From NCBI RefSeq assembly GCF_003148745.1, contig NZ_QGGU01000006.1, positions 186,001-250,000 of the forward strand: DNA of 64,000 bases. Direction: 5' to 3'. Made by a program: the position numbers and the translations under genes. Shown here in pieces: positions 27,240 to 36,334 of this stretch; positions within the stretch are counted from its first letter, which is position 1, and every line of letters begins with the position of its first letter. The notes under the pieces are model-generated. The model was not told the origin of the DNA, did not search any database, and worked only from the letters and a program-made list of their open reading frames with translations. Source of the DNA: Pleionea mediterranea. GTDB lineage: Bacteria; Pseudomonadota; Gammaproteobacteria; Enterobacterales; Kangiellaceae.

Positions 27240-29618
27240 ATGAGAATCAGTGAAAAATGGTTGCGCGAATGGGTAAACCCGGATATTTCAACCGATGAAT
27301 TAGCAGCACAGCTAACCATGGCTGGATTAGAAGTCGATGCCATTGAAACCTTTGGTGATGAGTTGAACGGTGTTGTGGTTGGTGAAATCGTCAAGGTAGA
27401 GCAACACCCTAACGCCGATAAGTTACAAGTCTGTGAAGTGAATGTGAATGCAGATGAAAATCTCTCGATCATTTGTGGCGCACCCAATGCAAGAGCCGGT
27501 ATTAAAGTGGCTGTAGCTACCATTGGTGCTGTATTACCCGGTGACTTTAAAATTAAAAAAGCCAAACTGCGTGGCGTTGCATCCTTTGGCATGCTTTGTT
27601 CGGAAAAGGAATTGCAGATCTCTGAAGAGAGTGACGGCATTATGGAGCTGGATGCCTCGGCAAAAATTGGTGAATCGCTGGTAAAGCATCTTCAGCTTTC
27701 GGACACCGTTATTGAAGTGGACTTAACACCTAATCGAGGCGACTGTCTGGGCATGCGCGGGATTGCCAGAGACGTTGGCGTATTAAACGCAGTAGACGTT
27801 GAAGAAGTGGCTTGCACAGCGGTTAAATCATCTATTGATGATACCTTCGAAATCACTCTAGAAGCACCAGAAGCCTGCCCCCGATATGTGGGACGAGTGA
27901 TTCGCAACATTAACTTGAACGCCAAAACGCCAAATTGGATGAAGCAGCGACTGGAATACGCCGGGATCCGGGCCATTGAGCCTTCCGTTGATATTACCAA
28001 TTATGTGCTGCTGGAGCTTGGCCACCCGATGCATGCGTTTGATTTGAATCAGCTTAAAGGCGGCATCAACGTCCGTTACGCCAATGAAAATGAAACCCTG
28101 ACATTGCTTGATGGAAAAGACGTTAAATTAACCAGCGACACCTTGCTGATTGCTGATCATGAGAAACCATTGGCGATTGCCGGAGTTATGGGCGGCGAGC
28201 ATTCGGGCATTAACCGTGACACGAAAGACGTGCTGTTGGAAGCGGCTTTCTTCCAGCCCATTGCGCTGGCCGGTAAAGCCCGCAGTTATGGGCTGCACAC
28301 CGATGCTTCGCACCGCTTTGAGCGGGGTGTCGATTACCAGTTGCAAGTGGCCGCTATGGAACGGGCAACCCAGCTATTACTGGACATCTGTGGCGGTGAA
28401 GCCGGGCCTGTGATTGATCAGTGCAGCAAACAACATATGCCGGTGAAACAACCTGTGCAGTTGCGCCGTCAACGAATCAGTCGCTTATTGGGTATTGAAC
28501 TGACTGATCAACAAGTCGAAGACATTTTGACGCGACTGGGTATGCAGCTTGAACCTGCGGATACTGGCTGGCAAGTCACGGTGCCCAGCTACCGCTTTGA
28601 TATCAGTATTGAAGAAGATCTGATCGAAGAACTGGTTCGAGTCTATGGTTACAATCGTGTGCCATCGCGCGCGCCTAAAAGCGAAATGACCATGGTCAAG
28701 CAACCTGAGCATCGCATTCGCAAATCACAAATTCGTCAGTTACTGGTGGCTCGCGGTTATCAGGAAGCCATTACCTACAGTTTTGGGGAGCCAGAGCTGC
28801 AACAGCTGATTAATCCCGATGTACCCGCCATTGAGCTGTTAAACCCGATATCCTCCGAGTTATCGGTGATGCGAACCTCGCAATGGCCTGCGCTGATTAA
28901 AGCGGCCGAATACAACTTTAATCGCCAGCAGGAGCAGGTAAAGTTTTTTGAGACTGGATTACGCTTCGAAAACCACGAGAGTGGCTTACAGCAGATCCCG
29001 ACAATTTCTGGAGTAATTGGTGGTGCCCATAAAGGTGAGAACTGGGAAGGTACCGATCGACCGGTGGATTTTTACGATTTAAAGGGCGATTTAGAGTCAT
29101 TATTAAAATTAACTGTAAATTCAGACAGTTATCTGTTTAAATTAGAATCTCATCCAAGTTTGCACCCGGGACAGTCGGCGCGCATATACAAGGGTGAAAA
29201 AGCAGTTGGCTGGATTGGCAAACTGCACCCTAATAAGAAAAAATCATTAGGGTTAGAGCAAGATTTATACCTGTTTGAACTAGATTTAAACGCAATTATC
29301 AAGAAAAAATTGCCTAAGTTCGTCGAACTGTCGCGATATCCTTCGATTAGACGTGATTTGGCTATTGTGGTTGATGAGCAAGTTAATGTTGCGCAACTTA
29401 TTGATTTAATTAGACAAACAGCTGGAAATCTACTAAAACATATAAATATATTCGATATCTATCGTGGCGAGAGTGTTGGCTCTGGTAGGAAAAGTGTTGC
29501 GCTAGCTATGATTTTGCAGCATGCTACGCGAACGCTAAAAGATGCTGAAGTCAGCGCGATAATTGATCGAACCGTAAAACAGCTCGAAACACAACTTGGA
29601 GCCGTGTTGAGAGATTAA
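27240..29618 (+). CDS. pheT: Phenylalanine-tRNA ligase beta subunit
   Basis: Non-catalytic tRNA-binding and editing subunit, 792 residues. The N-terminus [15 protein letters not shown] is typical; an EMAP/OB tRNA-binding domain carries [21 protein letters not shown] (about 41-61 region), the B3/B4 editing domain includes [20 protein letters not shown] and the HRFERGVD motif, followed by B5 and a C-terminal anticodon-binding FDX-ACB domain with [13 protein letters not shown]. ihfA begins 17 bp after the stop, a conserved linkage in gammaproteobacteria. Confidence 0.98.
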   Translation: MRISEKWLREWVNPDISTDELAAQLTMAGLEVDAIETFGDELNGVVVGEIVKVEQHPNADKLQVCEVNVNADENLSIICGAPNARAGIKVAVATIGAVLPGDFKIKKAKLRGVASFGMLCSEKELQISEESDGIMELDASAKIGESLVKHLQLSDTVIEVDLTPNRGDCLGMRGIARDVGVLNAVDVEEVACTAVKSSIDDTFEITLEAPEACPRYVGRVIRNINLNAKTPNWMKQRLEYAGIRAIEPSVDITNYVLLELGHPMHAFDLNQLKGGINVRYANENETLTLLDGKDVKLTSDTLLIADHEKPLAIAGVMGGEHSGINRDTKDVLLEAAFFQPIALAGKARSYGLHTDASHRFERGVDYQLQVAAMERATQLLLDICGGEAGPVIDQCSKQHMPVKQPVQLRRQRISRLLGIELTDQQVEDILTRLGMQLEPADTGWQVTVPSYRFDISIEEDLIEELVRVYGYNRVPSRAPKSEMTMVKQPEHRIRKSQIRQLLVARGYQEAITYSFGEPELQQLINPDVPAIELLNPISSELSVMRTSQWPALIKAAEYNFNRQQEQVKFFETGLRFENHESGLQQIPTISGVIGGAHKGENWEGTDRPVDFYDLKGDLESLLKLTVNSDSYLFKLESHPSLHPGQSARIYKGEKAVGWIGKLHPNKKKSLGLEQDLYLFELDLNAIIKKKLPKFVELSRYPSIRRDLAIVVDEQVNVAQLIDLIRQTAGNLLKHINIFDIYRGESVGSGRKSVALAMILQHATRTLKDAEVSAIIDRTVKQLETQLGAVLRD

Positions 29619-29635
29619 ACCTTAAGGGGTTGTTT

Positions 29636-29938
29636 ATGGCATTGACCAAAGCGGACATGGCAGAGCGATTATTCGAGGAGTTAGGACTCAATAAGCGTGA
29701 AGCCAAAGAAATGGTAGAAACGTTTTTTGAAGAGGTGCGAGGCGCACTGGAAAAAGGAGAGCAGGTTAAGCTCTCCGGATTTGGTAATTTCGATCTCAGG
29801 GATAAAAATCAACGCCCGGGTCGTAACCCAAAAACCGGTGAAGAAATTCCAATTTCTGCGCGTCGTGTGGTGACATTCCGACCAGGACAAAAACTTAAGG
29901 CCCGGGTAGAGGCGTATGCTGGAAGCGAGCAACAATAA
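29636..29938 (+). CDS. ihfA: Integration host factor alpha subunit
   Basis: DNA-bending architectural protein that works as a heterodimer with IhfB. The 100-residue product starts [20 protein letters not shown] and holds the minor-groove beta-arm signature with [20 protein letters not shown], including the conserved Pro of the RNPKTGE tip. ATG at 29636 is preceded by AAGGGG at good distance; an earlier TTG in frame is not supported. The 3' end overlaps the merR gene by 23 bp. Confidence 0.97.
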   Translation: MALTKADMAERLFEELGLNKREAKEMVETFFEEVRGALEKGEQVKLSGFGNFDLRDKNQRPGRNPKTGEEIPISARRVVTFRPGQKLKARVEAYAGSEQQ

Positions 29939-30278
29939 CGAATTAAAGCCGATACCGGCCAAGCGCTACTTCACCATTGGTGAAGTCAGTGATCTGTGCC
30001 AGGTTAAGCCTCATGTACTGCGCTACTGGGAGCAAGAGTTTCCTCAGCTGCGTCCAGTCAAACGACGAGGTAATCGGCGATATTACCAACGCGAAGATGT
30101 GATGGTGATCCGTCAGATCCGCGAACTTCTATACGACAAAGGCTTTACTATTGGCGGCGCTCGTCAGCAACTTGAGTCAGAAGAAGAAGGCAGTAATGCT
30201 TCATCTGGATTATCCGGAGAAACCGTTAAACTGCTGATTAATGAACTGGAAGATGTGGTCAGAATTTTACGTTCGTAA
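29916..30278 (+). CDS. MerR-family regulator downstream of ihfA
   Basis: Small DNA-binding protein of 120 residues. The winged-helix region reads [28 protein letters not shown] in two parts (about 18-45) and is followed by [30 protein letters not shown]. It has no C-terminal effector domain with metal-binding Cys; only a short helical tail remains. It belongs to the MlrA/YcgE-like short group that regularly follows ihfA. The target is unknown. The start overlaps ihfA, implying translational coupling. Confidence 0.93.
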   Translation: MLEASNNNELKPIPAKRYFTIGEVSDLCQVKPHVLRYWEQEFPQLRPVKRRGNRRYYQREDVMVIRQIRELLYDKGFTIGGARQQLESEEEGSNASSGLSGETVKLLINELEDVVRILRS

Positions 30279-30346
30279 CATTCTTCAACCAATTGTGTAT
30301 ACCTTGTAACCAGTTGATATTATTCAAACTCACAGATATTTAAAGC

Positions 30347-30380
30347 AAAAAGCAATCCTCGAAAAAGGATTGCTTTTTTT
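30347..30380 (+). terminator. Terminator after the ihfA-merR unit
   Basis: AAAAAGCAATCCT (30347-30359) and AGGATTGCTTTTT (30366-30378) form a 13 bp stem with a six-base loop and continue into a T run. It closes the pheS-pheT-ihfA-merR transcript before the tRNA gene. Confidence 0.92.
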
Positions 30381-30461
30381 GTGTAAATCGTTATTATTGC
30401 GCCTCCCTTTAACAAAGTCAGAATGGCGTTGATGCTAAATACTTTGTTATAAATATACATT

Positions 30462-30538
30462 CGGAGCGTGGCGCAGCCTGGTAGCGCACTTGCATGGGGT
30501 GCAAGTGGTCGGAGGTTCAAATCCTCTCGCTCCGACCA
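30462..30538 (+). tRNA. tRNA-Pro (anticodon GGG)
   Basis: A 77-base cloverleaf. The acceptor arms CGGAGCG and CGCTCCG pair fully, with discriminator A and an encoded CCA. The anticodon stem CTTGC/GCAAG encloses ATGGGGT, so the anticodon is GGG and it reads CCC and CCU. The T arm has GGTTCAAATCC. An intrinsic terminator follows. Confidence 0.97.
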
Positions 30539-30547
30539 ATTTCTCTT

Positions 30548-30572
30548 AAGCCGACGCTCTGTCGGCTTTTTT
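30548..30572 (+). terminator. Terminator of tRNA-Pro
   Basis: AAGCCGAC (30548-30555) and GTCGGCTT (30561-30568) enclose GCTCT and are followed by TTTT. It lies 9 bp past the CCA end. Confidence 0.9.
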
Positions 30573-30682
30573 ATAGCTACTGTAAAAAATTAGTGCCTTG
30601 CTTAACGAATGACAATTTGTCGATCCACTCGTTTAAATTCTTCGTAAAAATATGAACTAAATAAACAGTAAGGATTAACAGC

Positions 30683-31243
30683 ATGCCAATTGATAGGTTT
30701 GTGTTTAAACTTCCGTATTTCGTTTCCCTTATACTGTGTGCGCTTTTAATGGGCTGTACCACAAGTTATTCGAATAAAAATCCTGTCGGTGAAACGTTTC
30801 CTTCCGTTAAAGGTGAGAATCTGGAGAAAAGGTATATCAATCTACCTGCCGATTTGGCGAATGAGCCATCGGTTCTTTTATTAGGTTTTGTACAAAACGC
30901 TCAGTTTGATATCGATCGCTGGCTTATTGGTCTGGATATGACTAAGACGAAAGTCGACGTGTATGAAGTACCTACCATGCAGGGGATGTTTCCTAAATTC
31001 TTTAAAACTCAAATTAATGAAGGCATGCGCAAAGGGATCCCAAAATCATTATGGAAGGGAGTCATTACTGTTTATGATGATGGCGAAATGTTGCAGAAGT
31101 TTACCGGTAATATAAATCCCAATAATGCCAGAGTTATTCTGTTGGATGATTCGGGAACCGTAAATTATTTTTACGATGATGGATTTTCAGTCGATGCGTT
31201 AAATAAACTGAAGCAAAACTTGCAGAGTTTGAAAGACGATTAA
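30683..31243 (+). CDS. Putative lipoprotein of unknown function, thioredoxin-fold-like
   Basis: A 186-residue exported protein with a signal peptide ending in the lipobox LMGC (Cys about residue 25), so it should be lipid-anchored. After the Cys comes VGETFPSVKG, like the start of TlpA/peroxiredoxin-like domains, then VLLLGFVQNAQFDIDRWL, VYEVPTMQGMFPKFF, and VILLDDSGTVNYFYDDGFS near the end. This order resembles redoxin-like or ATP10-like folds, but no CxxC or peroxidatic Cys is present, so the protein is probably not a redox enzyme. It stands alone between tRNA-Pro and the convergent oxidoreductase operon. Function unknown. Confidence 0.7.
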   Translation: MPIDRFVFKLPYFVSLILCALLMGCTTSYSNKNPVGETFPSVKGENLEKRYINLPADLANEPSVLLLGFVQNAQFDIDRWLIGLDMTKTKVDVYEVPTMQGMFPKFFKTQINEGMRKGIPKSLWKGVITVYDDGEMLQKFTGNINPNNARVILLDDSGTVNYFYDDGFSVDALNKLKQNLQSLKDD

Positions 31244-31286
31244 ATCAATCATCAAAGCGATAAAAAATATTCAAAATTTAAACATA

Positions 31287-31314
31287 AAAAAACGCGCTGT
31301 AAAGCGCGTTTTTT
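31287..31314. terminator. Bidirectional terminator between lipoprotein and korB
   Basis: AAAAAACGCGCT (31287-31298) and AGCGCGTTTTTT (31303-31314) form a perfect 12 bp stem with a GTAA loop. A and T tracts on both sides let it work for the plus-strand lipoprotein gene and the minus-strand operon. Confidence 0.93.
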
Positions 31315-31338
31315 ATGTAAAAGAGTGTTGAGTCTTAT

Positions 31339-32391
31339 TTATTGAAAACTGCTGTTAATCGACTTCAACACATCACTGCCCGGGCAAAGTTCTTTATCCG
31401 ACAAACTGTTTAAAGGTTTACTGGTGGTACCCAAGAGTTCATGAGTATCGGGTGTTTGAGGATTAAGGTAGAGTAATCCTGTTAACACTTCACCTTTTTC
31501 TTTGTACTTTTCAATTTCATTCATGGCCGAACGAGGGCTTGAAAAGTCCAGGTTTTCTGAAGCTTTGTGCAAACGAATGGCGGAACCATCGTGCAGTGTA
31601 ATTTCTTCTGTTTTACCCGGTTCGTATTGCGTGGTGATTTCATCTTTTAATGGGACAAAATCAAAGGTTCCTGTTGCGTTCATATGCTCACGAACGTGAT
31701 CGTAACTTTTGGTCGACTTGGGGGTGTTATTGAAAGTAACACAGGGCGAGACCACATCGATAAGTGCAAAGCCTCGGTGAGAAACTGCGGCTTTGATCAA
31801 TGGAATTAATTGTTCTTTGTCGCCAGAAAATGACCGAGCCACAAAACCGGCGCCGAGCTGAATGGCGGTTTCACACAGGTCGATGCTCGAATAAGGATTA
31901 GGCACGCCTTTTTTGCTGGCGGAGCCTTTGTCTGCTGTGGCGGAATCCTGCCCCTTGGTAAGGCCGTAGCAACCGTTGTTCATGACTATATAAACCATGT
32001 TCAGGTTACGACGCACAACGTGAGCAAATTGGCCCATGCCGATAGAAGCGGTATCGCCATCGCCCGATACGCCAATATAAACCAGATCACGATTGGCCAT
32101 ATTGGCTCCGGTGGCAACCGAAGGCATGCGACCGTGAACCGAATTAAAACCGTGAGAATTGCCTAAAAAGTAGGCCGGAGTTTTTGATGAACAACCGATT
32201 CCGGACATTTTAGCGATTTTGTGTGGTTCAATCGACAGCTCAAAACAAGACTGTAATATTGAAGCGCTGATGGAGTCGTGACCGCAACCTGCACAAAGGG
32301 TTGATAAAGCACCTTCGTAATCGGCACGGGTAAAGCCAATGTCATTGACCGGTAACTGAGGGTGTCGGATGTTAGGACGAATAAAACTCAT
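31339..32391 (-). CDS. korB: 2-oxoacid:acceptor oxidoreductase, beta subunit (KorB-like)
   Basis: Thiamine diphosphate-binding subunit of a 2-oxoacid oxidoreductase, most likely for 2-oxoglutarate, making succinyl-CoA and low-potential electrons. In 350 residues it shows LCAGCGHD (about 32-39), GIGCSSKTPAYFLG, HGRMPSVATGANMA, and the TPP/metal motif GDGDTASIGMGQ followed by NNGCYGLTKGQ. No own 4Fe-4S ferredoxin domain is seen. The C-terminal extension of about 100 residues is unusually long. It is the last gene of the minus-strand three-gene operon, 6 bp after korA. Pyruvate or branched-chain substrates are not excluded, but the KorA/KorB type fits best. Confidence 0.88.
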   Translation of the reverse strand: MSFIRPNIRHPQLPVNDIGFTRADYEGALSTLCAGCGHDSISASILQSCFELSIEPHKIAKMSGIGCSSKTPAYFLGNSHGFNSVHGRMPSVATGANMANRDLVYIGVSGDGDTASIGMGQFAHVVRRNLNMVYIVMNNGCYGLTKGQDSATADKGSASKKGVPNPYSSIDLCETAIQLGAGFVARSFSGDKEQLIPLIKAAVSHRGFALIDVVSPCVTFNNTPKSTKSYDHVREHMNATGTFDFVPLKDEITTQYEPGKTEEITLHDGSAIRLHKASENLDFSSPRSAMNEIEKYKEKGEVLTGLLYLNPQTPDTHELLGTTSKPLNSLSDKELCPGSDVLKSINSSFQ

Positions 32392-32397
32392 TTTCTA

Positions 32398-34239
32398 TTA
32401 CCCCTGTTCCGCTTGCAGCGGTGTAACTTTGGCTTGATCCAAAACGTTATTGAGTTGATCCACAATAAAGCTTGCTGTAATGGGCATACCGTCGTAATTC
32501 AGTATGGATACAATTTTGTTTGGATCGATTTGCAATTCATTAACCAGCAACGACTTCATTTGACCATCACGATTTTGTTCGATCATGAACACATAATCAT
32601 GATCATCGATGAATTGTTTAACGTCGTTGTTAAAAGGAAAGGCTTTTATTTGTAAGCCATTAATATGCACATCATCGTTGGCAGCTTGATCCAGTGCTTC
32701 TAAAGATGCATCGGTTGAGGTGCCGTAAAAAATGGCGCCTATATTGGCTTTCTTTTTTGCTTTATGACCAACAGGTGCAGGCACCATGCTCTTTGCTGTT
32801 TCCCATTTCTTTTCCAGGCGTTTCATTGAACGAACATAGGCTTCGGAACTTTCGGTATAAGCTGCGTATTCGTCGTGTGATGAACCCCGGGTAAAGTAGC
32901 TGCCTTTGGTTGGGTGAGTGCCGGGTATGGTTCGGTAACCAATGCCTTCATCATCCAGATCAAGGTAGCGTCCCCAACGTTCGCTCATGTTTTCCAGTTC
33001 GTCTTCGGACAACACTTTGCCGCGATTCATCAAGGTATCATCATGCCACTCAAACTCATCGCTGATGTTATCGTTCATGCCCAGATCAAGATCACTTAAA
33101 ATAATAATCGGTGTTTGTAAGTATTCGGTAAGTTCAAATGCCTGATGTGACATTTCAAAACAATCTTTTGGGTTGGCCGGATACAAACAAATATGTTTGG
33201 TGTCGCCGTGAGAGGCGTAGGCTGCCGGTAACACATCGGATTGTTGTGTACGGGTTGGCATGCCTGTGGATGGGCCAGTTCGTTGCACATCAATTAATAC
33301 ACCTGGTATTTCTGCAAAGTAGGCGAGCCCAAGAAACTCAGCCATTAAAGAGACACCCGGACCCGATGTGGCAGTAAATGCACGGGCACCATTCCAGCTT
33401 GCACCCAGTACCATACCCATGGCGGCAAGTTCATCTTCAGCCTGGATAATGGCAAAATTATTCATACCGCTTGAGGGATCGATTCTTAAGCGTTTGCAAT
33501 ATTTTTCAAATGCATCGACCACGGAGGTAGATGGTGTAATAGGGTACCAACCTGCTACAGTGGCACCGGCGTAAATAGCCCCCAATGCCGAACCTGTATT
33601 GCCATCCACCAAAATTTTCCCTTTGGTTAAATCGCGTTTTTCAACTTTTATTGCGCAGGTTTCTGTGTAGTTTTCTTTTGCGTAGCGATAACCCAGTTCC
33701 AATGCATGAATGTTTGGCGTAATCAGTTTTTCTTTACCTTTAAATTGATCTTGCACCAGTTCCTGAAAAACATTGAATTCAATATCCAGTAAGTAAGACA
33801 GAGCGCCCACATATATTATGTTTTTGAATAACTGGCGCTGACGGGGATCTCGGTATTCTTTGATGCAGATATCCGTCAAAGGGATGCCAATAAGGTTGAT
33901 ATCGGTGCGTTGATAAATAGGTGGCAATGGTTTGGTGTTGTCGTAAAGAAAATACCCGCCGGGTAATACTTCATCATAATCTTGTTTCATGGTTTGGCCA
34001 TTGGTTGCCACCATAAAATCAACACCACCACGACGCCCCATATAACCTTTATCGTTGATACGAACTTCAAACCAGGTGGGTAGCCCTTGAATATTTGACG
34101 GAAAAATATTTTTTGGTGAAACAGGCACACCGGATCGAAAAATCGACTTGGCAAACATATTGTTGGCACTGGCTGATCCAGTACCATTGATGTTTGCAAA
34201 CTTTATAACAAAGTCGTTTACAGCTTCTATTTTGCGCAT
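32398..34239 (-). CDS. korA: 2-oxoacid:acceptor oxidoreductase, alpha subunit with fused gamma domain (KorA-like)
   Basis: A 613-residue subunit that combines an N-terminal gamma domain (about 1-190, with FANINGTGSASANNMFAKS and GRRGGVDFMVATNG) and the alpha pyrimidine-binding domain, starting near NTGSALGAIYAGATVAGWYPITPS (split here in description; about 215-238). Other marks are AEDELAAMGMVLGASWNG and TATSGPGVSLMAEFLGLAYFAE. Such fusion is usual for KorA-type enzymes. It overlaps the upstream GltD-like gene by 13 bp and precedes korB by 6 bp, so the three products are made together. Acts in the cytoplasm, oxygen-sensitive in most relatives. Confidence 0.9.
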   Translation of the reverse strand: MRKIEAVNDFVIKFANINGTGSASANNMFAKSIFRSGVPVSPKNIFPSNIQGLPTWFEVRINDKGYMGRRGGVDFMVATNGQTMKQDYDEVLPGGYFLYDNTKPLPPIYQRTDINLIGIPLTDICIKEYRDPRQRQLFKNIIYVGALSYLLDIEFNVFQELVQDQFKGKEKLITPNIHALELGYRYAKENYTETCAIKVEKRDLTKGKILVDGNTGSALGAIYAGATVAGWYPITPSTSVVDAFEKYCKRLRIDPSSGMNNFAIIQAEDELAAMGMVLGASWNGARAFTATSGPGVSLMAEFLGLAYFAEIPGVLIDVQRTGPSTGMPTRTQQSDVLPAAYASHGDTKHICLYPANPKDCFEMSHQAFELTEYLQTPIIILSDLDLGMNDNISDEFEWHDDTLMNRGKVLSEDELENMSERWGRYLDLDDEGIGYRTIPGTHPTKGSYFTRGSSHDEYAAYTESSEAYVRSMKRLEKKWETAKSMVPAPVGHKAKKKANIGAIFYGTSTDASLEALDQAANDDVHINGLQIKAFPFNNDVKQFIDDHDYVFMIEQNRDGQMKSLLVNELQIDPNKIVSILNYDGMPITASFIVDQLNNVLDQAKVTPLQAEQG

Positions 34240-36029
34240 GCTTTTCCTGCCTCTTTACCTTTTCCTGCTTTCGTTACATTGTATAAATATTTCTGCATAT
34301 CCCATGCAGTTGTGGGGCAGCGCTCTGCGCAAAGTCCACAGTGCAAACAAACGTTTTCATCTTTTACCATTACTCGACCGGTTTTTAGATCGGAAGAAAC
34401 ATAGAGATCTTGTTCTTTATTATCCGCCGGTGCTTTTAATCGACTACGAAGGTCGTCTTCATCGCCATTTTGAATAAAGTTAATGCAATCGGTTGGGCAA
34501 ATATCGATACAGGCGTCACACTCAATGCATTTGTCGGTGGTGAATACGGTTTGAACGTCGCAGTTTAAGCAGCGTTGGGCTTCGTTGTAAGCTTGTTCCA
34601 GATCAAAACCCAGTTCCACTTCCATTTTGCGGTCGCTGAGCGATTTGATTTTGTCAGCTAAAGGAACAACAAAGCGGTCGTCATCGGTCACAGGACTGTC
34701 GTAGGTCCACTCATGGAATCCCATTTTTTGAGTGACCAAATTAGTTCCTGGCTCAAGGCGTTCTTTAACGTCGATACCGTTACACATTAAATCGATTGAA
34801 ACGGCAGCTTGATGACCATGGGCCACCGCCGTGATGACATTCTCCGGACCAAAGGCTGCATCGCCACCAAAGAATACTTTGGCGTTGGTTGATTGAAATG
34901 TTGTTTCGTCAACAACCGGCATGTCCCATTCACCAAACTCGATGCCAATGTCTCGTTCGATCCAGGGGAAGGCATTTTCCTGGCCAATGGCCATTAACAC
35001 ATCGTCACATTCCATAAAAACGATTTCGCCAGTGGGCTTTAAGCTACGCTTACCATTTTCGTCGTATTCCGCTTCGACTTTTTCGAAATTCATTCCAACC
35101 AGTTTGCCGTTCTCTGTGACAAATTCTTTCGGTGAATGATTTTCATAAATGGGAATGTCTTCGTGTTCGGTGTCTTCAATTTCCCAGGGAGACGCTTTCA
35201 TTTCAGACTTTGGACTGCGCACAACAACACGAACATCTTTGCCACCAATACGCTTCGAGGTTCGACAGCAATCCATAGCGGTATTACCACCGCCTAATAC
35301 CAGTACTTTTTCACCAATCGACTTGGTGTGTTCGAAGGCAACGTTGGCTAACCATTCGATACCAACATGTATGTTGGCGTCGCCGGCTTCACGACCGGGT
35401 AGCTTTTTCAGATCGCGTCCTTGTGGCGCGCCTGTGCCAATAAAAACAGCGTCGTAGTCTTTATCTAGAATCTCTTTTAAGCTGGAAACATAATGATCGA
35501 AGTGGGTTGAGATACCCATATCAAGTATGTAATTTACTTCTTCATCAAGCACAGTTTCAGGCAAACGGAATGAAGGGATTTGGCTGCGCATAAAACCGCC
35601 GCCTTTGATTTGTGCATCGTATAGTTCAATTTCATAACCGAGAGGTGCAAGATCTCTGGCAACCGTCAAGGAGGCTGGTCCTGCTCCAATAAGCGCGATG
35701 CGTTTACCGTTTTTCTTTTCCGGGATACTGGGCAGGCGATCTTTAATGTCTTCTTTAAAGTCGGCGGCGACACGTTTTAAGCGGCAAATGGCGACCGGTT
35801 CTTCATCAACACGACCGCGACGGCAAGCAGGTTCGCAAGGGCGATCGCAAGTTCGGCCCAGTACGCCAGGAAATACATTGGATTCCCAGTTCAGCATATA
35901 GGCGTCTGAATAACGACCACGAGCTATTAATCGTATGTATTCGGGCACTGGAGTATGCGCTGGACAGGCATATTGGCAGTCAACCACTTTATGAAAATAT
36001 TCTGGATTTTCGATATCTGTTGGTTTCAC
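34227..36029 (-). CDS. GltD-like FAD/NAD(P) oxidoreductase subunit with two 4Fe-4S clusters
   Basis: A 600-residue electron-transfer protein. An N-terminal GltD-type Fe-S region has CQYACPAHTPVPEYI and GRTCDRPCEPACRRG (Cys pattern about 14-70). An FAD-binding motif GAGPASLTVARDLAPLGY and a NAD(P) motif GGGNTAMDCCRTSKRIGG follow, with an FFGGDAAFGP-type second FAD motif. Two ferredoxin clusters are at the C-terminus: CIECDACIDICP and CLHCGLCAERCP. Start is GTG with AAGGAAGAAGG upstream. It heads the operon with korA and korB. It likely links 2-oxoacid oxidation to NAD(P), like the third subunit described for 2-oxoglutarate:NADP oxidoreductase in Azoarcus; that comparison is from memory of the family. 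Confidence 0.88.
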   Translation of the reverse strand: MKPTDIENPEYFHKVVDCQYACPAHTPVPEYIRLIARGRYSDAYMLNWESNVFPGVLGRTCDRPCEPACRRGRVDEEPVAICRLKRVAADFKEDIKDRLPSIPEKKNGKRIALIGAGPASLTVARDLAPLGYEIELYDAQIKGGGFMRSQIPSFRLPETVLDEEVNYILDMGISTHFDHYVSSLKEILDKDYDAVFIGTGAPQGRDLKKLPGREAGDANIHVGIEWLANVAFEHTKSIGEKVLVLGGGNTAMDCCRTSKRIGGKDVRVVVRSPKSEMKASPWEIEDTEHEDIPIYENHSPKEFVTENGKLVGMNFEKVEAEYDENGKRSLKPTGEIVFMECDDVLMAIGQENAFPWIERDIGIEFGEWDMPVVDETTFQSTNAKVFFGGDAAFGPENVITAVAHGHQAAVSIDLMCNGIDVKERLEPGTNLVTQKMGFHEWTYDSPVTDDDRFVVPLADKIKSLSDRKMEVELGFDLEQAYNEAQRCLNCDVQTVFTTDKCIECDACIDICPTDCINFIQNGDEDDLRSRLKAPADNKEQDLYVSSDLKTGRVMVKDENVCLHCGLCAERCPTTAWDMQKYLYNVTKAGKGKEAGKACAK

Positions 36030-36314
36030 TCGTACCTTCTTCCTTTCGTCGAAATTTCTATTGTTCTATGGTGAATTGTGTTGAATCGGAATGCCATAAA
36101 TGTAGGAATATTCCGAGATTTTTCAACCATGGTATTAATTTGCTAAGAACTTCAATAAACGCTAGCTGACGCAATCATCAGCTTTGAGCACGTTGTATCA
36201 TATTTTGACAGGAAAGAATATTCCGACCAGTGCTTAGATCGGGTTAAACAGTAATAACCGCAAAGAGTATGTGAATATTTGATTAAAAAGCGTACGGCCC
36301 AGGCTTAAAACCCA
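36030..36314. other. Upstream region of the 2-oxoacid oxidoreductase operon
   Basis: A 285 bp gap. It holds the palindrome GGAATATTCC at 36105-36114 and a second GAATATTCCGA at 36216-36226 that matches the first in eleven bases (GAATATTCCGA at 36106-36116). Both could be operator sites for the minus-strand operon. A third GAATATTCC is found at 38455-38463 near the start of the oligomer hydrolase. No clear sigma-70 promoter was identified. Confidence 0.4.
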
Positions 36315-36334
36315 TCAATGGGCGAGTTTTAAGC
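36302..36334 (-). terminator. Hairpin overlapping the 3' end of the oligomer hydrolase gene
   Basis: GGCTTAAAAC (36302-36311) and GTTTTAAGCC (36325-36334) pair over ten bases, with an inner CCCA/TGGG helix. It contains the stop codon of the minus-strand gene. No T run follows on the minus strand, so it is at best a partial terminator. Confidence 0.35.

Noticed and set aside
27185-27640. Minus-strand open frame of 151 codons opposite pheT
   Set aside because: It mirrors the codon pattern of pheT, has no ribosome site and resembles no family.
30462-30538. tRNA-Pro as attachment site of an integrated element
   Set aside because: No integrase, no direct repeat of the tRNA 3' end and only housekeeping or metabolic genes on both sides.
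36302-36334. CRISPR-like or mobile repeat at the end of the oligomer hydrolase
   Set aside because: It is a single inverted repeat overlapping the stop codon, not part of an array.
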